A stretch of DNA of 64,000 bases. Origin: Aurantimonas sp. 22II-16-19i (GTDB lineage: Bacteria; Pseudomonadota; Alphaproteobacteria; Rhizobiales; Rhizobiaceae). Both the position numbers and the translations under genes were made by a program. Shown one piece after another: positions 30,141-39,246 of this stretch (positions are counted from its first letter, which is position 1; each line of letters begins with the position of its first letter). The DNA lies in assembly GCF_002088275.1 (NCBI RefSeq), contig NZ_AQQS01000017.1:48535-112534 (forward strand), written 5' to 3'. The notes below the pieces were generated by a model that did not search any database, was not told the origin of the DNA, and saw nothing but the letters and a program-made list of their open reading frames with translations.

Positions 30141-31247
30141 ATGTCGATGAGCACCTACCGCACGCTCGGCCGATCCGGCCTTGTCGTCAGTCCGCTGTCT
30201 CTCGGGACGATGACCTTCGGCGTCGGTCGGTGGGGCATGGAGCGCCCCGATGCGGAGGCGGTCTTCGACGCCTATGTCGAGGCCGGCGGCAATCTCGTCG
30301 ACACGGCCGACGTCTATGCGGGAGGCCGCAGCGAGGAGATGCTCGGCGCCATCATCGCCGATCGCGGGCTCCGCGACAGCCTCGTCGTTGCGACCAAGTG
30401 CGGCTTTTCCGCCGGTAAGGGCCCGCATGCCGGCGGCAACGGCGCCAAGCATGTGCATGCCGCGCTGGAAGGCTCGCTGCGCCGGCTCGGCACCGATTAC
30501 GTCGACCTCTACTGGGTGCATGTGTGGGACACGGTGACGCCTGCCGAGGAACTGCTGGAGACGATGGCGGGTCTCGTGAGGGCGGGCAGGATCCGCTATT
30601 GGGGGCTCTCCAATGCGCCGGCCTGGTATGTGGCGAAGATCGCGACGCTCGCCTCGGTCCACGCGATGCCGGGGCCGATCGCTCTCCAGTATTTCTACTC
30701 GCTCGTCAGCCGCGAGGTGGAGGCCGAGCACCTGCCGCTCGCATGCGACATGGGCCTCGGGATGATGCCCTGGAGCCCGCTGGCTTACGGCCTGCTGACG
30801 GGCAAATACGACCGCGCCACGGTGGAAGCGGGCGCGCCGCGCGCCGGCGGCCTTCCGAGCGACGCCGGGACCGGCGAGTCCCGCCCGGAGGGCGACAAGC
30901 GTCTCGACGGCAACAATCCCTTCGGCGACACGCTCTTCACGGAGCGCAACTGGCGGATCGTCGATGCGCTTCGCGGCGTCGCCGACGCGATCGGCGAGAC
31001 GCCGGCGCGGGTGGCGCTGGCCTGGGTGCTCTCGAGGCCCGGCGTCGACACGGCCCTGATGGGTGTCAGCCGTGTCTCGCAGGTCCATGACAATGTCGCG
31101 GCGAGCGAGCTTCGCCTGCCGCAAGAGCAGATCGCGGTGCTCGACGCGGCCAGCAGCCCGGAAAGGGCGATGATGTACGGCCTCTTCACGCCGCCCGCCC
31201 GCCAGAGCCTCGTCTTTGGCGGGGCGGCCGTCGCCGACCGCAGATAG
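30141..31247 (+). CDS. Aldo-keto reductase, TetR-controlled
   Basis: 368 residues, TIM barrel. Catalytic set: Asp and Tyr in LVDTADVYAGGRSEE, Lys in VVATKCGFS, His in DLYWVHVWD; nucleotide-binding end PGVDTALMGVSRVSQVHDN. It should reduce aldehydes or ketones with NADPH in the cytoplasm; the substrate is unknown. It is divergent from the TetR gene, typical of reductases induced by their substrate. A nearby ATG two codons on (MSTY) is also possible. Confidence 0.88.
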   Translation: MSMSTYRTLGRSGLVVSPLSLGTMTFGVGRWGMERPDAEAVFDAYVEAGGNLVDTADVYAGGRSEEMLGAIIADRGLRDSLVVATKCGFSAGKGPHAGGNGAKHVHAALEGSLRRLGTDYVDLYWVHVWDTVTPAEELLETMAGLVRAGRIRYWGLSNAPAWYVAKIATLASVHAMPGPIALQYFYSLVSREVEAEHLPLACDMGLGMMPWSPLAYGLLTGKYDRATVEAGAPRAGGLPSDAGTGESRPEGDKRLDGNNPFGDTLFTERNWRIVDALRGVADAIGETPARVALAWVLSRPGVDTALMGVSRVSQVHDNVAASELRLPQEQIAVLDAASSPERAMMYGLFTPPARQSLVFGGAAVADRR

Positions 31248-31328
31248 GGCTGTCCGGACGCGTCTGCGCAGGGAAGACGTCCCGGCGCCATCCGGTTCCG
31301 GTCTGCACCCCCGCCCGACGAAGGTTCG

Positions 31329-33590
31329 TCAGTCCTCCGGCAGCGCGTAGGCGATGTAATAGTCGCCGACCGGCGTCTCCATGAAATGATGCCCGCCGGC
31401 CTGGATGACGAGGTACTGGCGCCCGTCCGCTTCGTAGACGATCGGGTTGGCCTGGCCACCGGCGGGCAGGACGTCGGACCAGAGCGTCTCGCCGGTTTCC
31501 TCGTCGATGGCGCGGATGAGGTTGTCGGTGGCGGCGGCGATGAAGATCACGCCGCCCCTGGTGACCACCGAGCCGCCATTGTTGGGGGTGCCGATGGTCA
31601 GCGGCAGGTAGGAGGGGATGCCGAAGGGGCCGTTGCGGCGGGCGGTGCCGAGCGGGCGGTCCCAGAGGGTCTCGCCGGTGGCAAGGTCGATCGCCCGGAT
31701 GCCGCCCAGCGGCGGCTGCTTGCAGGGGATGCCGGTGAAGGGCGCCCGCCAGCCGGCATTGACGTCGATGGCGTAGGGCGCGCCCGCCTGGGCGTCGCCG
31801 GCGCCCTCGGCATTCGAGCCGGAATCCTCGCCCGACTGCTTCTCGTCGATGGGCTTGAGGTTGCGCTCGTTCGCCTCCTCGCGGGGGATCAGCCGGTTGT
31901 AGTTGGGCACGTCGTTGTAGTTGGCGACGATGATGCCCTTCTCGGTATCCACGGCGACGCTGCCCCAGTCCGAGCCGCCATTGTAGCCGGGATATTGGAT
32001 CCAGCGGCGGTCGGCCGTCGGATGGGTGTAGACGCCGTTATAGGCCGCCTTGCGGAAGGCGATGCGGCAGAACAGCTGGTCGAGGGGCGTGACGCCCCAC
32101 ATGTCGGCCTCGGTGAGATCGGGCATCAGCAGCGAGTGGTAGCCGGAGGTCGGCTGCGTCTGCGCATAGGCATCGCCCTCGACGCCGCCCTCCGGCGTGT
32201 CGATCGCCTCGATCGGGACCAGCGGCTCGCCGGTGGCGCGGTCGAGGATGTAGATGTCGCCCTGTTTCGACGGCAGGAGGATCGCCGGGGTGGTGCCGTC
32301 GCCATCGGCGTTCGGGAAGTCGATCAGCGTCGCCTGGCTGCCGAGGTCGTAGTCCCAGACGTCGTAGCGCACGGTCTGGAAGTGCCAGACGGGCTTGCCG
32401 GTGGTGACGTCGATGGCGACCAGCGAGGTCGCCCACTCGTTCTCGGCCGCCGACCGGTTGCCGCCGTAATAATCGACGGAGGAGTTGCCCATCGGCAGGT
32501 AGACGTAGCCGAGCTCCTCGTCGCCGGTCGCCTGAGTCCACATGTTGGGGGTGCCGCGGGTGTAGGTCTCGCCCTCGGGGGGCAGGCCGGTGAGGTCCGG
32601 ATTGCCGAGATCCCACGCGAAGGCGAGCTCGCCGGTCTCGGCGTCGTAGCCGCGGATGACGCCGGAGGGTGCGTCCTCGGCCTGGCCGTCCTTGACCTGC
32701 GCCCCGGTGACGGCGATGCCGCGCACGATCGTCGGCGGCGCGGTGACGGCGTACCAGCCGGGCACCTTCTCGCCGATGCCCTGCCAGAGATCGACCTGGC
32801 CGTTCTCGCCGAAATCGGCGCAGGGCTCGCCGGTCGCAGCGTCGACAGCGATCAGCCGGGCGTCGAGGGTGCCCTCGATGATGCGGGCGGCGCAGGCCTG
32901 CCCCTCCGGGGCGTCCGGCACCTCGTAATAGGCGACGCCGCGGCAGGACGCGCCATAGGGGATCGCGTCGGCGGAGACATTGGGATCGTAGCGCCAGCGC
33001 TCCTCGCCGGTGGCGGCGTCGACCGCGGAGAGGATGTTCATCGCCGAGCAGATGTAGAGGCTGTCGCCGATCTTCAGGGGCGTGCCCTCGGGGGAATACT
33101 TGTTCTTGGTCGCCTCGGTCGGCATGTCGCCGGTGCGGTAGGTCCAGACTTTTTCCATCTCGCCGACATTCGCGGGGGTGATCTGGTCGAGGGGCGAGAA
33201 GCGGGTGGCGTTCGGGCCGCCGCCCCAGAACGGCCAGTCGGAGCCCAGCTGGCGCTGCTCGGCGGGTTCGGAATCGGCAAGGGAGGGGGCGGCGCCTCGG
33301 GTTTCGGCGGCAGCTTCGGCGGGCTGGCCGGCGGCGGGGGCTGTCGGCGTCGCCGCCGGGGCTTGCGCGTTACTGCCGCCGGGCGCCTCGCTGCCGCCGG
33401 GCGCTTCGGCATCGCCGGCAGGCGCTTCGGCATCGCCGGCAGGCGCCGGCAGGATGGTGGTGCCGTCGTCGGCGGGCGTGTCCTGCGTCGCCGGGGCCTG
33501 CTGCGCCCAGGCGCTCGAGGGCGCTGCGGCAAGCGACAGGATCGCGGCAAGGGCGGTCGCCGAACCGGAACGGGGGAAGCGTCGGGTCAT
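31329..33590 (-). CDS. PQQ-dependent dehydrogenase, glucose/quinate type, catalytic subunit
   Basis: 753 residues. Signal peptide (ATALAAILSLAAAPSSAWAQQ), then a Pro/Ala/Gly linker of about 70 residues, then an eight-bladed quinoprotein propeller: WPFWGGGPNATRFSPLDQITPANV, VWTYRTGDMP, GTLDARLIAVDAATGEP, VRYDVWDYDLGSQATLIDFP, GGIRAIDLATGETLW and AATDNLIRAIDEETGETLW. It oxidises a sugar or polyol in the periplasm and passes electrons to ubiquinone. The membrane domain that is fused in E. coli Gcd is missing and is encoded by the gene just upstream. AGGAG is nine bases before the ATG. Confidence 0.88.
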   Translation of the reverse strand: MTRRFPRSGSATALAAILSLAAAPSSAWAQQAPATQDTPADDGTTILPAPAGDAEAPAGDAEAPGGSEAPGGSNAQAPAATPTAPAAGQPAEAAAETRGAAPSLADSEPAEQRQLGSDWPFWGGGPNATRFSPLDQITPANVGEMEKVWTYRTGDMPTEATKNKYSPEGTPLKIGDSLYICSAMNILSAVDAATGEERWRYDPNVSADAIPYGASCRGVAYYEVPDAPEGQACAARIIEGTLDARLIAVDAATGEPCADFGENGQVDLWQGIGEKVPGWYAVTAPPTIVRGIAVTGAQVKDGQAEDAPSGVIRGYDAETGELAFAWDLGNPDLTGLPPEGETYTRGTPNMWTQATGDEELGYVYLPMGNSSVDYYGGNRSAAENEWATSLVAIDVTTGKPVWHFQTVRYDVWDYDLGSQATLIDFPNADGDGTTPAILLPSKQGDIYILDRATGEPLVPIEAIDTPEGGVEGDAYAQTQPTSGYHSLLMPDLTEADMWGVTPLDQLFCRIAFRKAAYNGVYTHPTADRRWIQYPGYNGGSDWGSVAVDTEKGIIVANYNDVPNYNRLIPREEANERNLKPIDEKQSGEDSGSNAEGAGDAQAGAPYAIDVNAGWRAPFTGIPCKQPPLGGIRAIDLATGETLWDRPLGTARRNGPFGIPSYLPLTIGTPNNGGSVVTRGGVIFIAAATDNLIRAIDEETGETLWSDVLPAGGQANPIVYEADGRQYLVIQAGGHHFMETPVGDYYIAYALPED
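33400..33441 (-). repeat. Perfect 21-bp tandem duplication in the dehydrogenase linker
   Basis: Two identical 21-bp units (33400-33420 and 33421-33441) code for AGDAEAP twice; a looser GGSEAP/GGSNAQ duplication adjoins it. All are in frame, so copy number can vary without harm. Confidence 0.85.
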
Positions 33591-33630
33591 GGTCGTCTCC
33601 TGCAGGGGCGTTTCCGGGACGTCGGGCCGT

Positions 33631-34104
33631 TCAGCGGGCGGTCGGGATGATGGTCTCGCCGGAACCGCGCCTCGCGGCCGGGGTCCGGTCGGGCGATCTG
33701 GTGGTGCGGTCGGGATGGCGGGGGCCGGAGGGGGCGGCGTGGCGCCTTCCGCCGTTCCGCAGGACCGGGATCGTGGCGAGGACGAGGACGAGGATGACGG
33801 TCGGCGCCACCAGCCGCGGCACCTGCGCCCACCAGTCGAAGCCCTTTTCCCAGAAGGCCCAGACCAGCGTGAAGACGAAGGTCGCCAGATAGACCCAGAC
33901 CGCCGCCATCGAGGCTTTGACGAGGAACCAGGCGGTCACGAGAAGGCCGATGCCGGCGAAGAGATAGTACCAGGAGCCGCCGAGCCAGATGAGATAGGCG
34001 CCGCCGCCGAAGATCGGCAGTCCGAAGAGGACGAGGACGATGGCGAGGACCACCACCGCCCAGTAGCCCCAGCTGCGACTGTTCGTGCCTGCGGTGTCGG
34101 TCAT
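33631..34104 (-). CDS. Membrane subunit of the PQQ-dependent dehydrogenase
   Basis: 157 residues with four membrane segments: WAVVVLAIVLVLFGLPIF, LFAGIGLLVTAWFLV, VWVYLATFVFTLVWAFW and VILVLVLATIPVL, then a basic tail. The pattern WFLVKA..AVWVYLATF..TLVWAFWEKGFDWWAQVPRL matches the N-terminal membrane domain of glucose dehydrogenase. Its stop is 40 bp before the catalytic gene in the same direction, so the two form an operon and probably one complex. The two genes are independent: the catalytic gene has its own signal peptide. Confidence 0.8.
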   Translation of the reverse strand: MTDTAGTNSRSWGYWAVVVLAIVLVLFGLPIFGGGAYLIWLGGSWYYLFAGIGLLVTAWFLVKASMAAVWVYLATFVFTLVWAFWEKGFDWWAQVPRLVAPTVILVLVLATIPVLRNGGRRHAAPSGPRHPDRTTRSPDRTPAARRGSGETIIPTAR

Positions 34105-34387
34105 GGCGCCGTCCCTCCGGGTCGCGATCGATATCGCGTTGAATTTGCTTGCCTGCCCCTCGACATAGGCCCGAGGCCGAGGCCAGCAACCCGATCCATC
34201 ACGTCTTCGGGAGGAGGTCCGTTGGCTGGCTGACGAATTCCGGCGGCTCGATCCGGCGGGCGGTGCGTCACATCGCCGGCGGGTGACGCGGACCGATCGG
34301 CTTGTCGGCCGCGAAGGGCGGCCGAGAGTCCAGGCGGGACCGGGTACGCCGAATGATTGCGGCAGCGGCAGGCTGGCGGGGAAGCTC

Positions 34388-34489
34388 CGGATCGGCCAGC
34401 CGGGCGAGGCGGCGCCGGCCGATGTCCCTCCCGCAAACGCCGACGGCTCCTATGTCACCGGCCAGACGATCCATGGGAACGGGGGATGA
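34388..34489 (+). pseudogene. 3' remnant of a short-chain dehydrogenase
   Basis: The frame reads RIGQPGEAAPADVPPA, then NADGSYVTGQTIHGNGG and a stop. That is the C-terminal signature of SDR enzymes (RIGQPEEVA...SYVTGQTIHVNGG) with a few decayed residues; nothing SDR-like is seen upstream. The AGE gene starts seven bases later. The rest of 34105-34495 shows no gene. Confidence 0.6.
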
Positions 34490-34495
34490 TCATCA

Positions 34496-35752
34496 ATGGC
34501 TGAGGCGGACACAGCGGTGGCGACGATCGACATGCCGGCGCACCGGCACTGGCTGGTGGCCGAGGGCCAGAGGCTCCTCGACTTCTCCAAGGCCTCGCGG
34601 CTGCCGTCCGGCGGGTTCTGCGGCCTCGATGCCACCGGCGAGCGGCCGGAGGGGGCGGTGGCCGACACCATCATCACCGCCCGCATGACCTATTCCTACG
34701 CGCTCGCCGCCATGCAGGGCCTGCCGGGATCGGTGCCGCTGGTCGACCACGGGCTGGCGGCGCTGTCCGGCCTGCTCTGCGACGATGCCCATGGCGGCTG
34801 GCACGAACAGGACCCGGGCTCGCCCTCCGGCGGCGGGCGCAAGAAGGCCTATGTGCAGGCCTTCGTGGCGCTGGCGGCGTCGGCGGCGACGATGCTTGGC
34901 CGGCCCGACGCCGGCGAATTGTTGAAATCGGTCGAGGCGGTGATCGTGGACCGCTTCTGGGCCGAGGACGAAGGTGCAATGCGCGAGAGCTTCGCGGCCG
35001 ACTGGAGCGACGCGGAGGACTATCGCGGCGCCAATGCCAACATGCATGCGCTGGAGGCCTTCCTGGCGGTGTTCGACGCGACGGGCGACGCGGTCTGGCT
35101 CGACCGGTCGGTGCGCATCGCCGATCGCTTCGCCAACCGGCTGGCGCGCGAGCGCCGCTTCGTCATCCCCGAACATTTCACCAGCGACTGGACGCTGCTT
35201 GCGGACTTCCACCGCGACCAGCCGGACCACGCCTTCCGCCCCTATGGGACGACCCCCGGCCATTCGCTGGAATGGTCGCATCTCTGCCTGAAGCTCGAGG
35301 CCGGTCTGACCGCCGCCGGTCGCTCGGCGCCGGCATGGCTGGTCGAATGCGCCCGGGAGCTCTTTGCCGGCGGAGTGCGCGACGGCTGGAACCGGGACGG
35401 GGCGAGCGGGCTCGTCTACACCATCGGCTGGGCGGGCGAGGTGTCGGTGCCCAATACCGCGCACTGGACGCTGGCCGAGGGCATCACCGCGGCGGCGCTA
35501 TTGTTCCGGCGGACCGGCGAGGCGGACTATGCCGACTGGTACGCGCGCTTGTGGGACTACGTCGATCTCGCCCTCATCGACCGGCGGGGTGGCAGCTGGT
35601 GGAACGAGGTGGACCGCGACAACCGGCCCTCGGAACGCATCTACACCGGCAAGCCGGATCTCTATCATGCCTACCAGCCGACGCTGACGCCGCGCCTGCC
35701 GATCGCCGCCTCGATTCCCGGCGCCCTGGCGCGGGGCGAACTTCAGGGGTGA
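34496..35752 (+). CDS. AGE-family sugar epimerase/isomerase
   Basis: 418 residues of an alpha/alpha-barrel protein. Family signatures: ADTIITARMTYSYALA, YVQAFVALAASAATML, NANMHALEAFLAVFDATGD, TTPGHSLEWSHLCLKLEA, ANTAHWTLAEGITAA-like AEG segment and KPDLYHAYQPTLTPRLP, containing the catalytic His residues. The family includes N-acylglucosamine 2-epimerase, mannose isomerase and sulfoquinovose isomerase; the overall form is nearest the mannose/aldose isomerases. Cytoplasmic. The neighbouring PQQ dehydrogenase and aldo-keto reductase suggest sugar use. Confidence 0.82.
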   Translation: MAEADTAVATIDMPAHRHWLVAEGQRLLDFSKASRLPSGGFCGLDATGERPEGAVADTIITARMTYSYALAAMQGLPGSVPLVDHGLAALSGLLCDDAHGGWHEQDPGSPSGGGRKKAYVQAFVALAASAATMLGRPDAGELLKSVEAVIVDRFWAEDEGAMRESFAADWSDAEDYRGANANMHALEAFLAVFDATGDAVWLDRSVRIADRFANRLARERRFVIPEHFTSDWTLLADFHRDQPDHAFRPYGTTPGHSLEWSHLCLKLEAGLTAAGRSAPAWLVECARELFAGGVRDGWNRDGASGLVYTIGWAGEVSVPNTAHWTLAEGITAAALLFRRTGEADYADWYARLWDYVDLALIDRRGGSWWNEVDRDNRPSERIYTGKPDLYHAYQPTLTPRLPIAASIPGALARGELQG

Positions 35753-35971
35753 GGCGCGTTCTCGCCGAGGTTCCGGCCCCGGCAAGTTCGGCCCCGGCGA
35801 GCCGGCGGGCCGCGGCGGCGGCCGGTTGAAACGGATGCGCGCCCCATCCGTTGGCCATCCGAGACGAGCGGCCCCCCAGGCGGGCCGACCACAGATCAGT
35901 CACCGGCCCTTCGGACAGGCCTCGAAGGCAGAGCCTTCCCGGCATGTCCGACCGGCAAGAGGAGCAATCCC

Positions 35972-37039
35972 ATGCAATACGCCCGCTTCGGCAATTCCGG
36001 CATGATGGTCTCGACCTTCGTGCTCGGCACCGTGACCTTCGGCGGCACCAACGGCTTCGAGAAGACCGGCAATGTCGGCGTTAAGGACGCGAAGCGCTTC
36101 ATCGACATCGCCCGGGAGGCCGGGGTCAACGCCATCGACACGGCCAACATCTATTCGAAGGGCGACAGCGAGAAGGTCGTCGGCGAGGCGGTGAAGGGCC
36201 GGCGGAACGAGCTTCTGATCTTCTCGAAGGTCCGCACGACGATGGGCGAGGGCCCCAACATGGCCGGCGCCTCGCGGGCCCACATCATGGGCCAGATCGA
36301 CGACAGCCTGAAGCGGCTGCAGACCGACTGGATCGACCATTACTGGATCCACCAGTGGGACGGCGTCACCCCGGTGGAGGAGACCGTCGCGGTGATGGAC
36401 GACCTGATCCGGGCGGGCAAGATCCGCTCCTGGGGCGTCTCCAACTATGGCGGCTGGCAGGTGGCCAAGACCGTGATGACGGCAAAGCTCCTCGGCGCGA
36501 CGCCGCCGGTCGCCCACCAGCTGAACTATACGCCGGAGGCCCGCGAGGTCGAATACGAGATCATTCCGGCCGGCCGCGACCTCGGCGTCGCGACGCAGGT
36601 CTGGAGCCCGCTCGGGGAGGGGCTCCTCACCGGCAAGATCGACCGGAACAACGGCCCGCAACCGGGCACCCGCCAGGGCAACGACTGGCCGGAGCCGCAC
36701 ATCGTCGACACCGAGCGGCTCTACCGGGTGATCGACGTCCTGAAGGAGGTCTCGAACGAGGTCGGCCGCAGCGTGCCGCAGGTGGTGCTGGCCTGGCTGC
36801 GCGAGCGGCCGGGCGTCCACTCCATCGCGGTCGGCGCGCGGACGGAGGACCATCTTCGCGACAATCTCGGCTCGATCGACCTCACCTTGTCCGAAGAGCA
36901 GGCGAAGCGCATCGAGCGGGCCGGCCGGCCGCCGGCGATCGTGCCGCTGTGGCACCGGGCGATGAACGGCATGGACCGGGTCAGCGAGGCCGAGCGGGAG
37001 TATCTGGAGGGTTACCGCGAGACGATGGGGCTCGGGTGA
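35972..37039 (+). CDS. Aldo-keto reductase
   Basis: 355 residues. Catalytic residues in AIDTANIYSKGDSE (Asp, Tyr), LLIFSKVRTTMG (Lys) and DHYWIHQWDG (His), with SIAVGARTEDHLRDN binding NADP(H). It is similar in size to, but distinct from, the TetR-controlled reductase 5 kb upstream; the group includes rhizobial enzymes annotated as voltage-gated K channel beta-like oxidoreductases. GAGG-type ribosome binding site precedes ATG 35972. Substrate unknown. Confidence 0.87.
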   Translation: MQYARFGNSGMMVSTFVLGTVTFGGTNGFEKTGNVGVKDAKRFIDIAREAGVNAIDTANIYSKGDSEKVVGEAVKGRRNELLIFSKVRTTMGEGPNMAGASRAHIMGQIDDSLKRLQTDWIDHYWIHQWDGVTPVEETVAVMDDLIRAGKIRSWGVSNYGGWQVAKTVMTAKLLGATPPVAHQLNYTPEAREVEYEIIPAGRDLGVATQVWSPLGEGLLTGKIDRNNGPQPGTRQGNDWPEPHIVDTERLYRVIDVLKEVSNEVGRSVPQVVLAWLRERPGVHSIAVGARTEDHLRDNLGSIDLTLSEEQAKRIERAGRPPAIVPLWHRAMNGMDRVSEAEREYLEGYRETMGLG

Positions 37040-37051
37040 GGCGACAAGCTG

Positions 37052-37103
37052 CGATCGAGGCGGTGGGTTGCGGCGCTGGCCGCCACTCAGGCCGCCTCGA
37101 TCG
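37052..37103. terminator. Long inverted repeat between convergent genes
   Basis: 12-bp perfect arms CGATCGAGGCGG and CCGCCTCGATCG enclose a 28-base loop that itself pairs (GCGGC/GCCGC). There is no T-run. It lies between the reductase stop and the convergent lipoprotein gene, so a bidirectional transcription stop is plausible. Confidence 0.4.
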
Positions 37104-37178
37104 TGCTTCGACCCCTCGCGGCTTCGTGGGGCGATTCGGCCGCGAGGGCGAAGATGGGCGCCGAAGGCGACGTCGCGC

Positions 37179-37778
37179 CTACTTCAGGATCTCGCCGCAG
37201 CGCGACAGGCTGAGAAACGCGCCTTCGGTGTCGCGCTTCACGCTGAGGGCGGTGATGACGCCTTCGGGATCGGCCGTGATCGACAGTTCGCAGACGATCG
37301 TGCGCGTCGCGGGTTTCGGCGCCGCCGAGGGGCCCGCCGCGGCGCCGAGGAGCGAGCCGACCAGCTTGGTCGTGTCGACATTGACACTGGCGCTGGTGGT
37401 TCGGCTTCGGGTTTCCGTCACCTTGGTGCCGTCGGCGCGGACCCAGGAATTGGACGTGGTGCGGGACGTCGTGTCGCCGAAGAGCGGTGCCGGAGTGGGC
37501 TGGCCCGCCGGCGTGGTGCCGAAGGGAGACGGAGGGAAGGCCGGCGGGCGCGGCGCGGTGTTGACCGCCAGGGTCTGTTCGCCGCCGCGCCAGGAATAGA
37601 TCGCGCCGCCATCCTGGCGGGGGGAGGTCGAGTAGGGCGCGCCATAGCGCGAGAAGAAGTCGTCCGCCGGGCGTCCGACCCAGGTGGCGTTGACGGTACT
37701 CACCGCCTCCGCGCTCGTCTGGCAGCCTGCCGCCGCGAGAAGCAGGGGCAGCACGATGGGCCAGTATCTGCGAATCAT
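37179..37778 (-). CDS. Lipoprotein, hypothetical
   Basis: 199 residues. The N-terminus MIRRYWPIVLPLLLAAAGC is a lipoprotein signal with lipobox LAAAGC. The mature part begins TWVGRPADDFFSRYGAP, a SmpA/OmlA-like opening, then a Thr/Ser/Pro-rich middle and a C-terminal strand region with two Cys (TIVCELSI, SLSRCGEIL) that may form a disulfide. Such proteins sit in the outer or inner membrane facing the periplasm. AAGAG lies upstream of ATG 37778. Confidence 0.72.
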   Translation of the reverse strand: MIRRYWPIVLPLLLAAAGCQTSAEAVSTVNATWVGRPADDFFSRYGAPYSTSPRQDGGAIYSWRGGEQTLAVNTAPRPPAFPPSPFGTTPAGQPTPAPLFGDTTSRTTSNSWVRADGTKVTETRSRTTSASVNVDTTKLVGSLLGAAAGPSAAPKPATRTIVCELSITADPEGVITALSVKRDTEGAFLSLSRCGEILK

Positions 37779-38132
37779 GTCGATCAACTCTTGTGTGGAT
37801 TGATTTCTGCGGCAGGCCGGCGACCGGCGGCGTGCCGTGGAGCAGCGCGCTCGGCCGGCGTTCCGGATGACCGCCCGGGTCTCGCGCGCCGCCTCCCGCC
37901 AGACCCCGTCGCGGCAGGCGCAAGATTAGATGATCCGTCGCCGCGGGGGATATTCACGGCGTCTCGCGCCAGGCTATCATTCTTGGCGTCCTGTCTCATT
38001 CCGCGCGGACAGGCGCGTGCGCCGCCGTCGCAGGGGGGCGGCGGGTGGATCGCGGCCTCTGCGATTCGGCATCGAAGCGTGGCGGCGAGACGGCGGAACG
38101 GGCGACGACGGGATGAAGAGGACCAGCCGGGA
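37779..38132. other. Intergenic region between lipoprotein and AraC genes
   Basis: A divergent promoter region. It is GC-rich on both sides with an AT-richer centre near 37,920-37,990. No repeat, hairpin or clear promoter was recognised. Confidence 0.4.
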
Positions 38133-39095
38133 ATGAGCAAGGCCGTTGCGAGCCGACTGCTGCGGTCGACGGACCGGGGCATCTGGAGCGAACGCGTCGG
38201 TGTCATGTTCGAAGCGCAGTTCGGCGACGAGGCACCGTTCGACATCAGCGTCGAGAGCACGCATCTCGGCCGCGTCATCGTCAGCGACATGCGGACCAGC
38301 CCGTTCTTCTTCGCCCGGCGCAAGAAGAAGCTGCGCACCGACATGCTCGACCATTTCATGCTGCGGGTGGATGCGACAGCGTCGGAGACGGTGCTCAACG
38401 TCGTGGATTTCGGCCAGGAGCTCGCCGACTTCGCGCCGATCGCGCCGCACAACGTCTCCATCATCCTGCCGCGCGACGTCATGACCGATGCGGTGCCCGA
38501 CGCCGAGACGCTGCACGGGCGGGTCGTGCCCGACGCCGGGACGGAGCTTCTGAAGGATTTCATCCGGCTTCTCAGCCAGCACGCCCCGACCCTGCGGCAG
38601 GACCAGGCCGACGGGACCGCCACCGCGCTGGTCGACCTGATCGGCGCGACCCTGTCCCGGCGGCCCCTGGCGCTCGACCGGGGCCGGGCCGCCGTGGCGA
38701 GAGCGGTGACCCTGCGGGCGCAGCAGTTCATCCGCCGGAACCTGCATGATCCGCGTCTCGGACCCGACCTCATCGTCGCGCGGATCGGCGTCTCCCGCTC
38801 GACGCTCTACCGGCTCTTCGAACCCTTCGGCGGGGTTGCCGCCTATATCCTCGAGCGGCGTCTGGAGCAGGCCTACCGGGCGCTCGGCGACAGCCGCGAC
38901 CTGCGGCTCATCGGCACCATCGCCCATGGCCTCGGCTTTGCCAGCGAGTCGCAGTTCTCCCGCAGCTTCCGCCAGCGCTTCGGCCGCACGCCGAGCGAGG
39001 TCCGCCGGCTTGCCCGCGACGGCGCGGACGCCGGCGAGCGCGGGGAGTCGCCGTTGAACGAGCGCCCGTTCGCGGCCTGGCTGCAGGGGCTGTAG
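38133..39095 (+). CDS. AraC-family transcription regulator
   Basis: 320 residues. The N-terminal 180 are an AraC_binding_2-type sensor domain (AQFGDEAPFDISVESTHLG, FFFARRKKKLRTDMLDHFML, NVSIILPRDVM). The C-terminal HTH_18 domain (about 195-300) has DPRLGPDLIVARIGVSRSTLYRLFEPFGGV and FGFASESQFSRSFRQRFGRTPSEVR-like sequence (GLGFASESQFSRSFRQ). It is divergent from the lipoprotein gene and might control it; its inducer is unknown. Confidence 0.86.
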   Translation: MSKAVASRLLRSTDRGIWSERVGVMFEAQFGDEAPFDISVESTHLGRVIVSDMRTSPFFFARRKKKLRTDMLDHFMLRVDATASETVLNVVDFGQELADFAPIAPHNVSIILPRDVMTDAVPDAETLHGRVVPDAGTELLKDFIRLLSQHAPTLRQDQADGTATALVDLIGATLSRRPLALDRGRAAVARAVTLRAQQFIRRNLHDPRLGPDLIVARIGVSRSTLYRLFEPFGGVAAYILERRLEQAYRALGDSRDLRLIGTIAHGLGFASESQFSRSFRQRFGRTPSEVRRLARDGADAGERGESPLNERPFAAWLQGL

Positions 39096-39246
39096 GCCGG
39101 GACGGACGGAGAGACCGCGCACCGGCCGCGACGCCAGAGCGGAATGGAACGTGCGGCACAATCCGGCCGGTTCTCGGTGGGACGCCCCGACTAACTCCGG
39201 CGGGCCAGCAACGGCTACGATCGTCGCTCCGTATGGGAGGGCGACG

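Noticed and set aside
33591..33630. A frameshift separating the membrane and catalytic parts of the PQQ dehydrogenase
   Set aside because: The catalytic gene has its own AGGAG site, ATG and signal peptide, so the split is genuine.
31386..33650. A 754-residue plus-strand frame across the PQQ dehydrogenase
   Set aside because: Antisense shadow of the dehydrogenase; no motif, and biased composition.
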